7,415 bases of DNA, taken from contig QHXL01000482.1 in assembly GCA_003222935.1 (NCBI GenBank), forward strand, positions 1,907 through 9,321, in the 5' to 3' direction. The position numbers and the translations under genes are program-made. The notes beneath the pieces were generated by a model that had not been told where the DNA came from, searched no databases, and was given only the letters and a program-made list of their open reading frames with translations. Below, one piece after another: positions 5,893-7,415 of the stretch; positions within the stretch are counted from its first letter, which is position 1; each line of letters begins with the position of its first letter. This DNA is from Acidobacteriota bacterium (GTDB lineage Bacteria; Acidobacteriota; Blastocatellia; Pyrinomonadales; Pyrinomonadaceae).

Positions 5893-6843
5893 ATGATCCG
5901 AACATGTCTGTTAGGACTTCTAGTTGTTTTGATGTCGTCAAGTTTCGCTCCGGGTAGTTCGGCCTTAGCGGCCCGAGAAATCGAAGTTGGGTTCGGTATT
6001 CAGCAAACTTCGCAGGACGACCCTGACAATGCTGCTTACAAAGTTTGGTATGAAGCAAACGCGGGCAATGATCTGCCGAAATCATATGAACTTGCGAAGA
6101 CGTACCTCCAGGAGTTTCCCAAGGGAAAGTATGCGGTCTATCTGAATAAATGGGTCCCTAACGCCCGGGGCAAGCTATTCAACCTCGCCTACACCTCGAA
6201 GAATTCTGAAGCCCTGATCGCTCTTGGCAACGAAGCCCTTGCAGCAGATCCAGAAAATATCAATTACCTTTTGCCGCTAGCGCAACATCTGAACATCAAT
6301 GAAGTGAATGCCAGGCCGCCTAATCTTACACACGCCACGGAAGCCGAAGGATATACTCGGAGGGCAGTAAAGTTACTCGAGTCGGGCAAGAAACCAGTTG
6401 AGGCCGCCGGGTGGAAACTCAACGAGACCCTGGCCTACTTCTATCAGGTATTGGGCGGAATCGAACTGCGCAACAATAACCTTGATAGCGCAGTCGAGTA
6501 TTACGAAAAGGCCGGCAAGATCGATCCTGCGAATGCTTTCAGTTTTTTCTCGAGCGGAAGAATTTATCAGGACAGATATTTGAAGGCGGTCGAGAAGTAC
6601 CAGGCCATTCCTTCGGAGGAGAGGAACGCTGCCACTCCCCGTGCGCAGGTGGAAGCAACGCTAAAAGAAGTGCACGAGGCTGCAGACGCCACGCTTGATC
6701 GCTGGATCAAGTTTCTAAAGTTGACGGCAAGTAATAACACTTACGGAGATACCCGTTCCCGGGTGCAGGAAACGGTGGCAGAGTTATACAAGTATCGTCA
6801 TCCGGATACACCTGACGCATATCTGGAGTTGATCAAGCCGTAG
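5893..6843 (+). CDS. Exported TPR-repeat protein of unknown function
   Basis: A 316-residue protein with a Sec-type signal peptide: MIRT, hydrophobic core LLGLLVVLM, likely cleavage after SSALA near residue 26. There is no lipobox Cys at the cleavage site, so it is probably periplasmic rather than a lipoprotein. The mature part is helical and TPR-like: about 47-82 (YKVWYEANAGNDLPKSYELA, then YLQEFPKGKYAVYLNKW), 97-124 (ALIALGNEALAADPENINY), 148-165, and a clear TPR at about 178-212 (TLAYFYQVLGGIELRNNNLD, then YYEKAGKIDPAN), followed by a partly matching repeat at 216-240 and a C-terminal helical region with Trp271. TPR domains are protein-binding scaffolds; no partner is known. The Shine-Dalgarno is weak. 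The zinc-ribbon gene follows after 27 nt, so the two are probably one operon. Confidence 0.82.
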   Translation: MIRTCLLGLLVVLMSSSFAPGSSALAAREIEVGFGIQQTSQDDPDNAAYKVWYEANAGNDLPKSYELAKTYLQEFPKGKYAVYLNKWVPNARGKLFNLAYTSKNSEALIALGNEALAADPENINYLLPLAQHLNINEVNARPPNLTHATEAEGYTRRAVKLLESGKKPVEAAGWKLNETLAYFYQVLGGIELRNNNLDSAVEYYEKAGKIDPANAFSFFSSGRIYQDRYLKAVEKYQAIPSEERNAATPRAQVEATLKEVHEAADATLDRWIKFLKLTASNNTYGDTRSRVQETVAELYKYRHPDTPDAYLELIKP

Positions 6844-6856
6844 TCGGCATTCGCGA

Positions 6857-6870
6857 TTTGGAGGCTGGAG
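6857..6870 (+). promoter_or_regulatory. Ribosome binding site of the zinc-ribbon gene
   Basis: TTGGAGGCTGGAG precedes ATG 6871. GGAGG lies at a suitable distance and supports this start. Confidence 0.65.
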
Positions 6871-7290
6871 ATGAGCGACCGAAAATATCGACAGCGCGGT
6901 TATCGTGACAGCGATCATGAGCCGCAAAAACCTAAGCCACAACAATCACCGCCGCGCGATCGTGAAGGGCCGCGATCGCCAAAGATGATGGCGTTTAGTG
7001 AATCAGTGAAGTGCACTTCATGCGGGACGAAGGCGCCAAACGTCGTCAACCATGACAGTGCTTGCCCAAAGTGTAAGGCCGATCTCCACACCTGCCGCCA
7101 GTGTGACTACTTCGATCCGGGGGCCCGATTTGAATGTCGGAAAACGATCCCCACCCGCATAATGAATAAGAACGCTCGGAACACTTGCGAGCTGTTTACG
7201 TCGCGAACTGTTGTGGAGCGTGATACCTCATCCTCGTCAGGACCCCCATCAAGTGCTCGGGATGCGTTCGCAAAGCTATTTAAGAAGTGA
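6871..7290 (+). CDS. Small double zinc-ribbon protein of unknown function
   Basis: A 139-residue cytoplasmic protein with three parts. Residues 1-40 are a disordered, Arg/Pro/Gln-rich basic tail. The core (about 41-112) has eight Cys: CxxC at 48/51, CxxC at 65/68, CxxC at 75/78, then Cys89 and Cys106, enough for two structural zinc sites. Family-like text is FSESVKCTSCGTKAP, ACPKCKADLHTCRQCDYFDP, GARFEC and NARNTCELF. The tail (113-139) is Ser-rich and ends DAFAKLFKK, a short basic helix. From memory, small proteins with this Cys layout recur in Acidobacteriota; I know no assigned function. Nucleic-acid or protein binding is possible. It is downstream of, and probably co-expressed with, the TPR gene. 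Confidence 0.8.
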   Translation: MSDRKYRQRGYRDSDHEPQKPKPQQSPPRDREGPRSPKMMAFSESVKCTSCGTKAPNVVNHDSACPKCKADLHTCRQCDYFDPGARFECRKTIPTRIMNKNARNTCELFTSRTVVERDTSSSSGPPSSARDAFAKLFKK

Positions 7291-7415
7291 GTCCTTACCA
7301 AGTAGCCTCTCTAACAAGTACAAGCTGGGAAGGGTGGCAAGCGATGAATTGGGCGCAATCATCTATTGACATTCGGGGCCTTTCTAATCTTTCTGTGACC
7401 CTTTTGCTCTCTCAA
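7291..7415. other. Right-edge non-coding stretch
   Basis: No gene or convincing terminator is seen after the zinc-ribbon stop. TTGACA occurs near 7367-7372 and could be a -35 box for a gene beyond the window, but no good -10 box is found at 16-18 nt. Confidence 0.4.

Overview
The window looks like chromosomal DNA from a soil or freshwater bacterium. The gene set is a DUF4118/multi-PAS hybrid kinase, a YagU-type membrane protein, a glucoamylase-family glycosidase, a secreted TPR protein and a small zinc-ribbon protein. With the moderate base composition and a scattered GGGGCGGC-type hairpin repeat, this fits Acidobacteriota (Blastocatellia/Pyrinomonadales-like). That assignment is an inference from gene style; no marker gene is present.

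Layout. Positions 5607 to 85 read leftward as a run of minus-strand genes: hybrid histidine kinase (5607-2565, broken by two frame losses), DUF1440/YagU-like membrane protein (2461-1919), PF10091/GH144-like glycosidase (1901-609) and a small rhodanese (417-85). Positions 5893-7290 read rightward as a two-gene unit: an exported TPR protein followed 27 nt later by a Cys-rich zinc-ribbon protein. The divergent intergenic region (5608-5892) carries a 115-bp near-palindrome with 18-bp perfect arms. Three copies of a REP-like hairpin lie in the gaps of the leftward run: an inverted pair at 517-604 and a single copy at 2529-2557. Positions 1-84 and 7291-7415 show no gene.

Most notable point. The rhodanese at the left end appears to be a selenoprotein. 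The frame opened by ATG 417 hits TGA at 211-213, then continues in the same frame for 41 more codons that complete the rhodanese fold, and ends at TAG 85-87. The TGA falls exactly at the second Cys of the YCxCPxE active-site loop seen in related rhodaneses. It is followed at once by a hairpin (CCACAUG pairing with CGUGUGG) in the place where bacterial SECIS elements sit. A conventional gene caller would report a truncated 68-aa protein. No Sec machinery gene (selA, selB, selC, selD) is in the window, so decoding has to be checked in the rest of the genome.

Working together. The kinase would sense through membrane-linked PAS domains and signal through its own receiver domain. No DNA-binding regulator is encoded beside it. 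The glycosidase starts 17 nt after the membrane-protein gene, so those two are probably co-transcribed. The rhodanese has its own strong ribosome binding site and lies beyond the inverted hairpin pair. I see no sequence evidence for one shared pathway across the whole window.
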